From Campylorhamphus procurvoides (lineage: Eukaryota > Chordata > Aves > Passeriformes > Dendrocolaptidae), in the NCBI GenBank assembly GCA_013396655.1, contig WBMV01009269.1, positions 292,549 through 356,548 on the forward strand: a DNA stretch of 64,000 bases, read 5' to 3'. A program made the position numbers and the translations under genes. Below the pieces are notes generated by a model. That model ran no database searches. It saw only the letters and a program-made list of their open reading frames with translations, and was not told the DNA's origin. Shown here in pieces: positions 34,791 through 46,892 of the stretch (position 1 is the first letter of the stretch; each line of letters starts with the position of its first letter).

Positions 34791-35890
34791 ACCAAGCAAA
34801 CAGATACCATGGATAATGCACCATGCCAAGTATCAGCCTTCCTGGCAGCAGGGAGTGTGGGCCAGTGGCCACAGGGATGCTGCAGAGATGGAGCAGCCAC
34901 CAGTCTGTGTGCCCACCTGGGCTGGGCATCCTGGGGAAGGGATGGCAGTGCTGGAGAGGTGGAGCGTGGGACTGGGACCAGGGAGATGCCCGTGAGAGTC
35001 TCATGATTGTTGATGAGGAGAAACTGCTAAGACAAACCCGGAGAGCAAATGCAGGTGGTAACCAATGCTCATAAAATGCTTTATGTGAAAACACACCTGT
35101 AAATCAGGCTGAAATATTGTACTCCTGGAGTGGAGGCAGCTGAACCGTGCTGGTGCCCGTGCTGTGCCCTGCAGTGAGAAATCACATACTCCCCCAGCTC
35201 TTCCACCCTGAGGGTCTCCCCTCAGCACCTGGGATGGCTCCCAAAGGCACCAAGCAGCAAAGGTGGCACTGAAGGAATGAGCAAGGCCGTGGTGGAGGAG
35301 GCCAAGTCAGAAATGCAAGCCCCGCTGCCTAATGGGACTTATCAATTATTATCTCAGCCCATATTTCTTTGAGGGGTGATTGTTTCACAGAGCCTGACAT
35401 CTCATATAGCTTTAAATTACTCACAACCGAGACGCCTTACAAGATAGCAGTAAAATCAGGAGAGGATTGGGCAATGTAATTATAGTATGGAAATGATGTT
35501 GATCGCTCAAGCAGGAACAGACCTTGAATCGACGCTGATGCCGCCCTGCACTGGAGGAGCCCAGCGAGCCAGGCGGCCACTGCACCTCGTTAGGTGGCTG
35601 CAAATGAGGCCACGGGGACACCCAGGCCATGGTGATGGCCACACCAGAGTGGGGCAGAGAGCAGAGCCTTTGTGGGGCTGGAGCAGGGTCAGAGCAGGAC
35701 CTGATCCCTCGGCTGGAGGATAAAGGGGAGCGGGGCCACGATGCTCCAGCGCTGGGCTGGGTGTGACTCCCTTTGGGCTGGGGATTAAGGAAGGGCAATG
35801 GGGGATCCTGCCTAGGTGAGACCCTCAGAGATGCTGCTCAGAGCCTTTGCCAAGGGGCAGTTTCCCTCAGAAACCACTAAAGGAAGATTA
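34791..35890. other. Non-coding block, no gene recognised
   Basis: Unique DNA of mixed composition with an AT-richer patch at 35,330-35,500 that keeps a few CpGs. Frames up to 138 codons (34678-35094, minus) cover the duplication and look like no known protein. Confidence 0.5.
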
Positions 35891-35996
35891 CGTTTGGGTT
35901 TTGGGGAGGTTTGTTTTGGTTTAGTTTGTTTGTTTGGTTGGGTTTTGCTTTTTGTTTTGATTCTTTTGTTTTTGGTTTGTTTGTTTGTTTGTTTTA
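35891..35996 (+). repeat. (TTTG)n low-complexity tract
   Basis: About 100 bases of T and G with TTTG, TTTTGG and GTTTTG steps, ending in a clean (TTTG)4 block. In frame it gives a Val-Leu-Phe-rich peptide that mimics a membrane segment, which is an artefact. Confidence 0.9.
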
Positions 35997-37067
35997 ATAA
36001 AAAGGATTTTCTAGGAAAAAATCAGCAGTGGACCACCATTCAGAGTCTGGGAAGAGTTTAAAACAGAGTGAAAAGCTGTTTCCATGGGCATTTTCCGCAG
36101 TTGCCAGAAACCTTTCTTGGGTTTCTGACATGCTATAAGCAGGAATGATCCAAAAGTCAATTTTTCCATTCTGTGCAGAACTGCAAGGTTTTGAAATTTA
36201 GTTTGGCTCTTAATTAGCATTAGGTTTTCCAAACTTTACAGTCACCCACCAGTGGGCATCACCTCAGGGCTGGGTAACAGAGGGTGCAGGAACCTCACTC
36301 AGCAGGAACTGCTGGTGGTCCAGGTTGGCTGGACACACAGGCAGGTGCTGAGATGACCAAGTCTGGAATGGAGCAAGATTTGAGAATTAAGGCAGTCAAG
36401 GCTTGAAGATGTTTGTGCCTTTTGTCCTTCCCCCTCTTGCATTGCTGCTCCCCCAACTTCATTCTACTCGAGACTGGTGCCACACGGCTCCTGATGAAAG
36501 TGCCTTCACCAGAGACAATACGCCCCATTCCCATTCACCTGTTTGGAGGCAGAACGAGCTCCACAATAAGGAACTCCAGCTGCCTGTCAGGAGATCACAG
36601 GCAGAGGATGAAAAAGTCCCTTTTGATCCTGCACACATTACTGTGGTCTCCCTGTGACCTGCAGGAGTGCTTCCAGTGCCACAGGGAGTGACCTGCTGGC
36701 CCCAGTACCTCGTACTAGTTTCAGTATTTTCCAGGATGCTCCTGGGAATAGGGACAGGAGCCTGGGTGGATATTTGCTGGTGACAACTACTGAGTTTGTA
36801 GGAGAGAAAATGAACGTCCCTGGGGACAGTCACACAGCAGTGCCTTCGCCTTCAAAGGCAGAGCCCGGTGGGAGGGCTGGGCAGGAAGCAGTAGCCCATG
36901 GGCACAGCTGACAGGACTATCAATTTGATGTTTTCAAATGCTGCAGCAGGAATGCTGTTTCCAGAGAAGCTGAACAGGGAAGGCAGAAATCATGACTTGC
37001 CTTTTTTTTTTTTTTTAATTAAAAGCCTTGCTTTCTCCCACTGCTTAAAGGTGATGGTCTGTCAGGT
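35997..37067. other. Non-coding block, no gene recognised
   Basis: Unique DNA of mixed composition ending in a 15-base T run (37002-37016). No recognisable gene or mobile element. The T run has no flanking LINE or SINE sequence that would make it a retroposon tail. Confidence 0.5.
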
Positions 37068-37703
37068 TTAACAAGCCGCTGTCAATCCGTCCCCAGCTGA
37101 TGCCGGGAGGAGCAGAGGCGGCTCGGTCCCAAACCGGGCAGGGGCGAACACCGGGACCCTCCTGCCAGACCCCTCCCCGGAGCGGGGCCGTAACACCCTG
37201 CCTCTGTGAGAGCTGAAATAATCCCAGATAATGAGGTTAATTAATATGTTCCTCTAAGCCCAGAGGCGCTGGGGAGGGTCGGGATCAGGCGTGTGCCGGG
37301 AGCGGGGATTGTCCGAGGGTTACACGGGGCAGGTGCGCTCCGGGCCGTGCCAGGAGAGTGGAAATCACTGCTTATAGAAAGCCTTTTAAGGATGCCTGAG
37401 GATTCAAAAGGGGCTGTGTGGCTCTCCCTCCGCTTCCCCCTCTGCCGGTCCCAGCCCAGCGGGAACCAAGCCGGCGGTGCTGACAAATTGCCGTCCTTAG
37501 CTCTCGGTCCCAGACGCACCTTAAAAAGCGGAGGGATGCTGGCCGGGGGGCCGGGCTGGAGGGCAGCCAGCAGCCGAGCAGGCAGCGAAGAAGGATGGCC
37601 AGCAGAGCACGGAGACAGGCAATAAGGCTGATGGGCCTCACTCGCCAGCCGGGGAGAAGCCCCGCTCCTGAAACGCATCCAAAACAAGCATCGCGCTCGG
37701 TCT
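37068..37703. promoter_or_regulatory. CpG-island-like segment
   Basis: The densest CpG cluster in the window. There are two CpG-rich lobes (about 37,068-37,200 with 37,262-37,350, and about 37,425-37,703) with repeated CCGGG, GCGGGG, GGCCG, CTCGGTCCC and TCGCGCTCGG contexts, separated by short AT-rich gaps that include TTAATTAATATG. Elsewhere CpG is depleted. CpG islands usually mark promoters or, in developmental loci, orphan regulatory islands. Minus-strand frames of 179 codons (37241-37780) and 114 codons overlap it without known domains, and no TATA box or initiator can be assigned. It could be the promoter of an unannotated non-coding RNA or gene. Confidence 0.5.
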
Positions 37704-37870
37704 GAAGTGATGTCACTGCCGACCATTAGTGCGGTAATTACAATGAAAGCCTTTGGCAATTGCATCCTCCGAAGGGTCATTAATGCAACCCAACCGCACC
37801 AGCAAAGGTCTCATTAGTCTTACTTCAGATTTATGTATTTTTCAGAGCTACAGAATCCTAATAGTCTCCC
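37704..37870. promoter_or_regulatory. Candidate conserved non-coding element next to the CpG island
   Basis: Directly adjoins the CpG-rich segment. It has a CRE-like TGATGTCA (37708-37715), then GGTAATTACAATG, TCATTAATGCAACC and TCATTAGTC homeodomain-type cores, ending in a C8 run. Together with the CpG island it resembles a developmental promoter or enhancer pair, but this is inferred from composition and motif content. Confidence 0.3.
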
Positions 37871-40800
37871 CCCCCGCCCCAATAACATTAATATCTGCTT
37901 CCTGCTCTGGCAGTGCTGACAATGGGTCCTTCTGCTTCACTTCCCAGCATTCCACTTGGGAAGACACACTTCTAGCAGAAGTCCCTGGTCACTGCAGAAG
38001 TTCAGGAAGCAGCTCCTGCTCCTTGTTCACAGCAAACCTCATCAGGGTGGAAATCCAGGGAGGTGGAAAGGCAGCTGGACACATGGACACGAGTTCAGCC
38101 ACCCTAGAAGCTCTTGGAGTCCGATATCAACAGTCAGTAGTGTGGGAAGTCTGTTACAGGGATTAAGGAGGGTTTTGTCTCAGGATTAGACTCAGGTCCT
38201 CTCAGGTTTGAATGCCCAGAAAGACTTTGAAGAGTGGAGTGGAGCAGAGTGGGGACAAAGTTCCTCCCCAGCAACAGGCACCAAGCTGGAAGCTCCTAAA
38301 CAGCTCCCAGCATCCCAGCAGGGACAGCAAGAGGTAGGGGCCCAGGAAAGCACCATCTGGGCAGCTGCCTTGGGCTTCTGGTGCAAGGAGAACACCCACG
38401 TTGGAGCTCCACAAAGAAAACCTAGAAAATCCATCCTACAAGCAGGATCTGCTCCCTGGGATGTGCCTTGGTCCCACACCCCCTCCTGGCACATCATGTG
38501 TAGCTGTTCCTCATGCAGCCAACTCCTTTAATCAGAGAAGAAAAACCCTCAGAACAGAGGATTCAAATCCACCAGGAAAGGTGACAGATTCTCCTATTCT
38601 TCAAAGAGGCTGTTTAAATATTAAAAATAGCATTGTTGTTTTAGAAACATTAATTCAAATGATGCACACATGACACATCCGATTGCCCTGGCGTGCTCAG
38701 ACACGGCGCCTCTGCGGCGACAGAGCCAGGCAGGAGTTCTTCTGTTCTAGTCTGTCCTGTGACAGAAAAAAGGAATACAGCCTTTGCACAGAGGAGGAGG
38801 AGGAGGAAGTTTATTCCCAGCCTGCACATACCCAGGGTGTGATAAGATGTGACCAGCTGACAGCCCGGGTCACAAAGCCACAGAGGCCAAGGACAGCTCT
38901 TTCCTTTCTAAAGCCAGGCTTCCAAACCCTCTTGGCTAAACACACTCTAAGACAGAGCTTAAATAGGTCAAACACAAAGAGTCACCTAAAAACACACCCT
39001 GATATTTTCTTGGTTCTTCCTACAAAGACCTTTCCCCTGCTGCTTTACCTTCTCCTTTCCTTGCTCTGTTGTTCTTCCAGCTTTAGTACCTTGATGATCC
39101 ATTTTGGTACCTATTTCCAGATGAGTTAGAGAAATCTTGAAGTAAGTTGGTTGCAAGCATCCTCTTCATCTTCTCCCTCCAAATGCATTCCTGAACTAAG
39201 AGAACCAGTGTTAGTGGAGTACTCTGAGCTGAGGCTGAGCAGAGAGGGGTTAGATTGGTCACCATTGCCATCTAAGAGGAGCTGCCTGTGGAAGACTTTA
39301 AAAGGTGACATGGAGCCTTCATCTCCCACAGGTGCTTTCAGGCTCTTTTATGAACTAAAAGAGTTTTTGCTTGCTCTCTGCTTCCAGGGGTCTCTGCAGA
39401 GCCAGGGAGTCCAAGTTCCATCTGTAAGGCTGCCTCACTCCTTTGGGATTTATTTTGATCAGCCTCTGATGATGATGAGCCAATATGAGCCCTTATGCTT
39501 CACTACCGCTTTTTCTAGTGAGAGCACTGAGCTCCAGGCAGATGGAAAACACCTTCTGAGAGCTTCACCTTCTGCTGGAGACCCAGCCACGGGCAAGGAG
39601 GGGGACGTATATGATTGTAAAATCATTGAATTCGTCTGCAACTTGACCTTCACTAATGATGGATGGCCTGTCTGTAAGGGTCAGCAGTAGAGACCCCTCA
39701 CTCTGATGCATCAGCTGCAGCTGCAACGAACTGCAGGTCAAACCTGATGCCCTTCCCCAGGTCTCTGGGGCTGTGCAGTGTCTGCAGGGTCAGCCCAGGG
39801 GCTGTTGAGCAAGACACTTCAGCTGCTTGAAGTGAGCCCAAATTGCATTTGAAATCAGGCTGTCAAGGGCAGTGGCTCAGCAGGGTGAGGTTCAGGTTCT
39901 CCTGTTCACACATCCCAGTAAGAACTTGTGTGTCTTGTTACGACTCGCTTCAAACCAGACCTGGCCAGAACATGGAGTGGACCTGCAAATAATTTCACTT
40001 TCAATGCTGGCTGTGTGCCTGGCTCTGAGTCATACATTGCTGAAGGAATTGTTGTAATCTGCAAATTATTTTTCTGTATTAATTAATTCTGGTGGAATAA
40101 AACCATTGAGAATTGCTATCAGCCTAAAAGTGGCTACGATGGGAGTGACTGTGAGGGCAGTGCCCTCTCTGCCTGGGTGACAGTATGTGGCAGCTTCTGG
40201 TGTTCAAGTGTGATGGATCTACTCTCTGTGCTCAGGATCTCATCACGGGCACAGGGATTCCTTTTTTTTCAAATTTTAATGTTTTATACTGTGATCATTA
40301 TTATTTAAACTTACTGCTCAAAGGAGAGGAAGAATACAAGGATCTGGGTAGCTGTTTCTGTGTTCTAACAGGTTCAGATGCACCCACCTGGCCTTGCCTA
40401 TCCTGGCAGATAAAAGCTGGAAACCCTCTCCTGTCACAGACTCCTGATTATTCTCTTCATCACTCTCATGTGGCCTTGAAGCAGCTATAAGGTTTTCAAA
40501 AAGATGGAGCTGCGTTTCTGCAGGGATCACAAGCAAAGGAGCACCAGGAGGTGTTTTTCGGATGCTTTTGGGTGCAGAGCTGGATCATTCTTAGCAGGAA
40601 GTGAAGCCTTGGAGCTCCTCAAGGCTCAGGCAGCGTGTAGGTCTGAGGGACTCAGTGGAGCAGCCAGGGGAGAGGGAAAATAAGAACATGAAGAAAACCT
40701 CTTTTTCTTCCAGACAGCTTAAACTGGTAACTAAAGGAGAGAAAGTACACACTGCTTTGTCCCAGCTTCTGCCTTTTCTAGGGAGGCAGGTTTGGATTAT

Positions 40801-41985
40801 GCATTCTGAGGCGTTACAAGGTCCACTGGTTTGGAACAAGAAGTCTGCCAAAATGCACAGCCTGGGAAGGGGGAGCTGAGGGGGATTGGGCTGGAGTCGC
40901 CGTGGTGCCGCTGCTGCAGGCACAGAGAATATTAACACTGCTCTGTGGGAAACACCAGCATCCAGCTGAGATGGTGGAGGATGCAAGCCCTGCTCCCCAA
41001 ATACTGCCTTGGATCTGATCTCCTTTTGCCAGGTGTACTTCCTGATGGACACTCTGAGAAGAATAATCTGGGCATGGCAATTTGGTCATGAGTCAGGTAA
41101 CCACAGCACTGTGAACAAGGTTCCAGAGGGGTACGAGCTGGTTTCAGAGTGCTGTCCCCTGGCTGCACAGGGAAGTGAACATCTCACTGCCTGTCTCTGA
41201 TGTCACTGAACACTGCCAGGAATGAGGGATAGTGGCGAGGCAGAGGACATCCAAGCAGAGCCAGCTGCTGTGCTAACTTCCCCCTGCAAATTCCCATGCA
41301 AATCCCTGCCTAAAGTTCCCCTGCAAAGCCCCAGCGCCCCCAGCCCATAGCAGGGACAGGCAGGGATGGGCAGGGACATCCCTCCTTCATGGTCTGGGTG
41401 TGGGATCTGCAATAGCTGCTCCTTGGGGTGTGTTTGGGATGGGGCAGATAAAGGTGTTCAGCAAAAGGGGGTGGCTTTTCTTGTTTTTCTCATTTGTTTC
41501 TTCATCTTGGAATTTCTTCAGTCATTTTGAAAATACTGGTTTTTACTGGGTGTTAAAATGTCCAGGTTAAAGGGCCATGGCCTTTGTGTGCATGGAGGTT
41601 GTGTGACCTCTTTGCTGATCTGTGCTGGAGGAGTGTTCATGCAGAGCTGAGCGAGGAGATGAAAACATTTCTGTGTATGTACAATTATTTCGACGCAGCT
41701 TTCAGTGGGACTGTGTTTGCAGCCTTTTATGATTCCTTTTGCAAACATGTTTGAGTGCTGGAGCTCAGCTGATAGAGCAAGCAGAGACGGTGCTCAAACA
41801 TGTCCAACAAGTCTCAGCCTCCCCTTGGTTGCCAAATTTCAGTGCAGGACTGTCTGGGGTGGTTTTGTTGTGTGGGACCACAGGATGAATGCAGTGCCAA
41901 GAGCAGTGACAACCAGAGCCTCGTGGCAGGTTTGTGCCTGAGCCATCAGCGTGGGCAAGCCTGAGTAATACACTCATTCAGAAAT
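37871..41985. other. Non-coding block, no gene recognised
   Basis: About 4 kb of mixed unique DNA with a short GAG repeat at 38,791-38,808 and AT patches at 38,600-38,670, 40,060-40,130 and 40,260-40,310. Frames of 179 codons (39151-39690, plus), 153 codons (40591-41052, minus) and 148 codons (38683-39129, plus) show no domain. The GAG repeat lies inside the third. Confidence 0.5.
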
Positions 41986-42011
41986 GTTAACGTTAACCCC
42001 TATTAATAGGG
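41986..42011. repeat. Two adjoining perfect palindromes
   Basis: GTTAACGTTAAC (12 bp, 41986-41997) is directly followed by CCCTATTAATAGGG (14 bp, 41998-42011). Both are perfect palindromes with no spacer between them. The first is also a tandem pair of GTTAAC half-sites of the kind bound by HNF1-type homeodomains, although the consensus spacing differs. Confidence 0.9.
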
Positions 42012-42839
42012 AATTTCCTGTTACACTTTGTTCCCTCAGCTCTAAATGCACTTGCACAGAGAAACAACCAAGGAACAAGTGTGCTGACTCCTGTGATGGT
42101 TTCCTGCATGTGCAGCCTGCTCCTACCTGCTAGGGAGGTTCTGGTGACACCATTTGGGGCACATCAGGCTCTCTCCAGCACGGGGAGACAGTGATTTTTG
42201 CCTTCAGATCATCCTCTCAAGCTGCCAGAACCTAAAATAGCTCTTGTTCATAGAGGAGCAATGAATGCAATTCACATTTGTTATCAGTGTGTCAGTCACT
42301 TGTCTGTGCCCTCATGGTAGCCTGTCCCTTCCCCTTGTACCTCCACTGCTCCTCCCCAGCTGGTAGAGGATGCCAAGGTGCCTGATGACAGGGATTGCTC
42401 TGCTCTAACCCACAACCCATGGCAGTGCCACCAGCAAGTGCTGAGCCACTGGGACCAACCCAACCCCAGAAGACTCAGGATATGAGGACAGGGTCCTTGA
42501 GAGCCCTTTCTAGTGATCACCCCCCTAGAGATATCCTTCCCAGCTCCTTCAGCCACAGGCAGTGTTCCAGCTGCATGCTGGGCCCCCAGGCAGAGCCCAC
42601 CCCTCTCCCATCACTCCTTCTCAGCTGCCGTCACCCAGCTCCCCTTCCCTCAGCACCATCCCTGCACCATGTGGCCCTTTTCTCCCCAGGCCACATGTCC
42701 AGCTTTACAGAGATGAAAAGACCATGCAAACAGTGAATTCCAGCACGTAGGGACCCTCTGCACCCCAAACCACAGAGCTGAGCCCCTGTGGCCACTGCAC
42801 ACCCCTCACTGCCCCTAACGCTCCTCACAGGCTCCCGCA
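42012..42839. other. Non-coding block, no gene recognised
   Basis: CpG-poor, C-rich unique sequence with overlapping Pro/Ser-rich chance frames (42395-42736 and others). No gene is supported. Confidence 0.5.
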
Positions 42840-43440
42840 TAAGTGATGGAGAAAAGTGTCAGGCTGGGGGAAAGACAGATCACGAGTATTCCTGGCCCTG
42901 ACATTTTCCTCCAGATATCTGGATTTCCATATATTTGAAAACCTAATATAAACAACAGAGAGAAAATTTGCATTTCGGGCAGTGAGGAATGAAAAATGGA
43001 GGCGGCGTAATGTATTGCTGCTCGAGGAAGAGGAATGACAGTGGTAGAGTCGAGCACACACGACAGCACCCAATCGGCTCGTGGCAAACTCATTTCCTGC
43101 CAGAATATAGGGTTTCATCTGCTGGAACATTTAATAGGCATCAAAGAAAGATCACTTCCCTCCTCTCAGCGCAGATTGAGAGCCTTCGCTCTTGCTTTAT
43201 TTTTGCCATTTTATTAAACCCTTTATATAGTTTTAATACAATATGTATGATCCTCTGGCAAACAAATAAATTCTTAGGCGCTTCCCAGATTCTAAGGATT
43301 TCTAATGGTTACGTATGTTTTATTTATATTTTCAGAGAGACATTAAATATGCGGCGAGTGAAAATATGCAACAAAAAGAAATGAACCCTAATTTATCGTT
43401 CTGTGCACAGCAATGTTACGTATGGAGTTAATTTGGGAAG
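42840..43440. promoter_or_regulatory. Candidate conserved non-coding element, about 600 bp
   Basis: A long AT-rich island that nevertheless keeps CpGs (GGCGGCGTAATG, GTCGAGCACACACGACAG, CAATCGGCTCG, ATGCGGCGAGTG). It holds a perfect 10-bp direct repeat GTTACGTATG (43308-43317 and 43415-43424), which contains a bZIP-like TTACGTAT core. It has no repeat signature, and the 131-codon frame across it (42989-43384) has no known domain. Retained CpGs in AT-rich unique DNA suggest constraint. Confidence 0.35.
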
Positions 43441-43632
43441 CACCAGCCCAGGGAAGGGCTGAACCCCCCCCACATCTGGGCTTAATTCCGTGACTGAAAT
43501 GCCCCAAATGCCACCTCAGGGGCCTTCTGTCTTTGCTCAGCTGGGCCCAGGGATGTGACCAGGACTATTCCTGTCTGGGACACCAGGAGAGAGCTGGGAG
43601 CAGTGGGACACACTCCAAGGGCTGTATGCACA
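43441..43632. other. Short non-coding spacer
   Basis: GC-rich unique DNA including a C9 run near 43,465. Nothing else is seen. Confidence 0.4.
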
Positions 43633-43660
43633 GACACACTCACACTCACACTCACACACA
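43633..43660 (+). repeat. (CACACT)n simple repeat
   Basis: About four to five hexanucleotide units, ending in plain CACACACA. Confidence 0.85.
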
Positions 43661-45639
43661 AAACTGACAAAACCTCTCCCAAGTGGCAAGTGCCCAATTC
43701 ATCCTGCATTCAGCCAGAGCCAATAGACTCAGCCCTCCAAAAAATGCCAGGAATTCCCATGCCATGGGAGAAAAGGCTCATGTGGAGGACAGCTGGGTAA
43801 TGGAGCATCCTGGGCTGACTCTAACCACACTTCTCTGTACATTTGGAATTCCATTTCACAGGTTCCATGGCCTCCCCAAGCCAGTAAGCCTGTGTGCAAG
43901 CTGGGGGCGAAGGAGGAGCATGCACAGGATGATTTTTGATGACAGTGCTCAGTAGAGCTGGGAGCAGAGTGTCTGGTGAACCTTAGTTATGGCTTGAAGC
44001 AGAGCTTTGCTCTGAGGTTCCCTTATTTAGGCACCAGAGAAACACATCAGGGGGGTTTCAGAGGCTCATCAATTCCGATCAGGTTCAGTCTGGACGCACG
44101 AGCTCTCCAGCTCAGGTATATCCTTGGCAGGCAGCTCCTTCCCCCAGTGCTGGCTCTGCTCAGCTGGAGGATGCTTGTGGCCCTGCAGAGGGGACTCACT
44201 GCTGGAGAACTTGTCCCCATGCACAGGGACCTGCCTGGCGAGGGGCAGGGTGTGCAGTGGGATGGAGGGTGCCCTGAGCTGCTGTCAGCATGATGACCTG
44301 AAGTGTTTCCCTGTACTCTGCTCCTCAGTCCTTCCCAACCTGGAGCCCAAATCCTGCCTGTGAGGTGCTGTCTATTCCACAGCCCTGGCTGTGGCAGCTG
44401 CCTCGGCTTAGCAGCCTCAGGGGCAATTGGGAGCATCCCCAGCAGCAGAGACCTCACCACAGAAATAAACCCACAGCTAAGGAATATACAGACAAGAAAG
44501 TCCAAGTACCCATAGGTTTCACCAGGAGGCACCAAGACAGTCTTGATGCCACAGTGAATGGGCTGAGTCTGCACATATATATTAAGAAAGCCTTAATTGC
44601 ACATTACAGATCTGTAACTGCTGTGCCGTGAGCACCCTCTTGTCAGGGACATGAGGGAGACTTTCATAGCCTTTCTATCTTGGGCATTTCTCAGCTATTT
44701 TTAATACTAGCAGGGTGATAAGACATCCATAAATCCCCCCAGATTGCTCCTGAGAAGGCAGGGAGGTGGTGCCACCGTGCAGGAGCCAGGCCTGTGTAGA
44801 CACTGTCGTTCCAACACGCGGTTCATGCTGAATACATTATTTTTGGTCTTGTGAGCACAGTGATGTGAAGTGACCTCCTGGTTAAGGGTAACCCACGTTA
44901 ACAGAGCTGTAGTCATGTTGATTCAGAATCTCTTTCATGTGTGTCCTTCAGAAAAATGTATTTGCAGGCAACACGAGGAGGGCGGGAGCGGCAGGTGTGA
45001 CACACGGTTGTACCTCCTGCGAGTCATTAGTGCAGACACCGAGGGACACGGAGAGGAGCCAGCTCTGTGTCACCCTCCAGGGCCCCACTGGCATGTGGCA
45101 GCACAGAGGTGAAAATGGCAGCCTTGTTCGGGGCCACTCACTGCCCTGCCTGCACACCCAGGCTCTCTCCAAGTCTCTTTTCCTCTAAAACATTCCCCAG
45201 GGAACTCCTAAAGGTGCCCGAAGGACACTGCTCAAAGGATCCTGCATGCAAAGCCAAAACCAGGTGTTGATTCTGGATTGACACAAGGCTGGAGACATGA
45301 GCTTGGTGGCCATGGCACTCTCAGCTTACTGGCCACCTCTCCCAGAGCTTCAACCCTTCCTGTCTGCAGGTCAGCAGCTTCCCCCAAAAACATTCAGCTT
45401 GGGAGTGGCTTTCCTGCCCATTGCCCAGGGATACTCAGCATCTGCTGCCTCCATCCCTGCCTGCACCCCGACACTGGGATGGAGCCAGGCAGGACTCCAC
45501 TGTCAATCCCTACCTGGCATCAGGTTAGATGTGAGTTCACTCCTGCTGCCAGTCCCACACACTGCATCCCACTGGCGCTGGACAGGGTGTTTGCTGTGGC
45601 TCAGAGAGGCTGCAGAGCTCCCGAGTGGTGTTTAGCTTT
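43661..45639. other. Non-coding block, no gene recognised
   Basis: GC-richer unique DNA with a mixed patch at 44,560-44,730. The longest frame (175 codons, 44047-44574, minus) overlaps plus-strand frames of similar length and has no domain I recognise. Confidence 0.5.
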
Positions 45640-45960
45640 CCAGGTTTGTAGCTGGAATGATGATTCTCATCACCACTTGAATTTAATTTAAATGGTTTGC
45701 TTCTGCTTTCATTTTATTGGCACCCATTAGATCCCCCTTGTACCTCTGGCATTTCCTTAATAGTCTTTTGACTCATCTGCTCTCAGGAGGAGAAACATTT
45801 TTTACAAGAACAATATGAAGTAACAGTTATAAAATCTGTAGCCCGGTGATAAATGTTAAGGACTCATATTCTTTTATTGGAAATTGCTGTCTTTCAAATG
45901 TTTAACAGATTTGTAAAAATAATTTCTCCAAAAGGTTACAGTTCTATTGAACTCCATTAG
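45640..45960. promoter_or_regulatory. AT-rich candidate non-coding element
   Basis: About 320 bp of AT-rich unique DNA with ATTTAATTTAAAT, TAGTCTTTTGACTC (AP-1-like TGACTC) and CTTTTATTGG words. It has no frame or repeat. It may be regulatory or merely AT-rich. Confidence 0.2.
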
Positions 45961-46259
45961 AGAGAGTCTGGGCTCTAAATCACAGCCACGTCCCGGAGCC
46001 TGAACGCAGGGACACACCAAAGTCATCACTTTCCCCCTCATACTCCCCGCCTGGCTCCTCTGCAGCATCACTCCATTGCCAGGACACTTGCCTTGACCCC
46101 TGGGCCCCCCCAGTGCAGCAGAGGGGCTCTGTGCTGGAATCCAGGCATGAAATGATGAAGGGCCAGGGCTGCAGCAGCTCTGCCTGAGCCAGGACCTCAG
46201 ATGGGAAATCGTCACCTTTTTTCCCCCCCCCTTCCCTCCTCCTGGCCTGTCGCATGCAG
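45961..46259. other. Short GC-rich non-coding spacer
   Basis: Unique sequence separating two AT islands, with a C9 run near 46,221. No gene is supported. Confidence 0.4.
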
Positions 46260-46640
46260 GGTGGAAAAGATTGTATTTATCACCTGTCAGGGCTTGGCAG
46301 AGCTGAGTTACGTGGAGCAGGACAGCATAAAATTATCATACACAAGCATGAAATTACAAAATCGCTCGGAACTGAACAACAAAATTATTTCATTTCTGAG
46401 GGAGGCCATTCCATTTTTTAGTCGTGACACCTCAACTGCCAAACTTTGAATTGAAATTGAGTGTGAGGTGCATGGAATATAGACAGCAATAACAAGCAAA
46501 GGCATGTAAACTAGCCATGCAAATACACTACATTAATGGCCCCGGAAACCTCCCACAGGAGATATGTAACTAAATAAATGTCACATGTCCCAATAACTCA
46601 ACTTTTCTTATACATTGTGAAATGAATTATGCTGCAATCA
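46260..46640. promoter_or_regulatory. Candidate conserved non-coding element with an octamer
   Basis: An AT-rich island with a consensus octamer ATGCAAAT (46517-46524) inside CTAGCCATGCAAATACAC, retained CpGs (AAATCGCTCGG, TAGTCGTGAC), and AGTTACGTGG with an E-box-like ACGTG. No repeat or open frame. It is the second-best candidate after the 12 kb element by motif content. Confidence 0.3.
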
Positions 46641-46892
46641 GTGCACGGACTGCTCCTGGCGACGGGGCTCCCATTTCCCTGGCGTTCCCCTGGATGGCAT
46701 CTGATTGTGCTTTCCCTCTCCCAGTGTTTGATGCCAGAGGTGGGTGCTCACAGCAAACATCAGTCGCTGGCTGGGTCTGTGGCTGCATGTTGGGTGCAGC
46801 AAGGCAGGACACGGCTCCTCCAACTGAAATTTGATGATGGTGTCCCTGTCCTTTGGGAGAACTTCCCTGCAGTGTTTGGATGTGCAGGCAGC
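46641..46892. other. Short non-coding spacer
   Basis: Mixed unique sequence between the AT island and the CR1 tail. Nothing is recognised. Confidence 0.4.

Noticed and set aside
35816..36061. Frame with an apparent membrane-like Leu/Phe/Val segment
   Set aside because: The hydrophobic run is a translation of the (TTTG)n tract.
37002..37016. Poly(T) run as a reversed retroposon poly(A) tail
   Set aside because: No processed-gene, SINE or LINE sequence adjoins it, and CR1 elements do not end in poly(A).
38556..38582. T-arm-like GATTCAAATCC motif of a tRNA gene
   Set aside because: No acceptor, D or anticodon stems can be drawn upstream.
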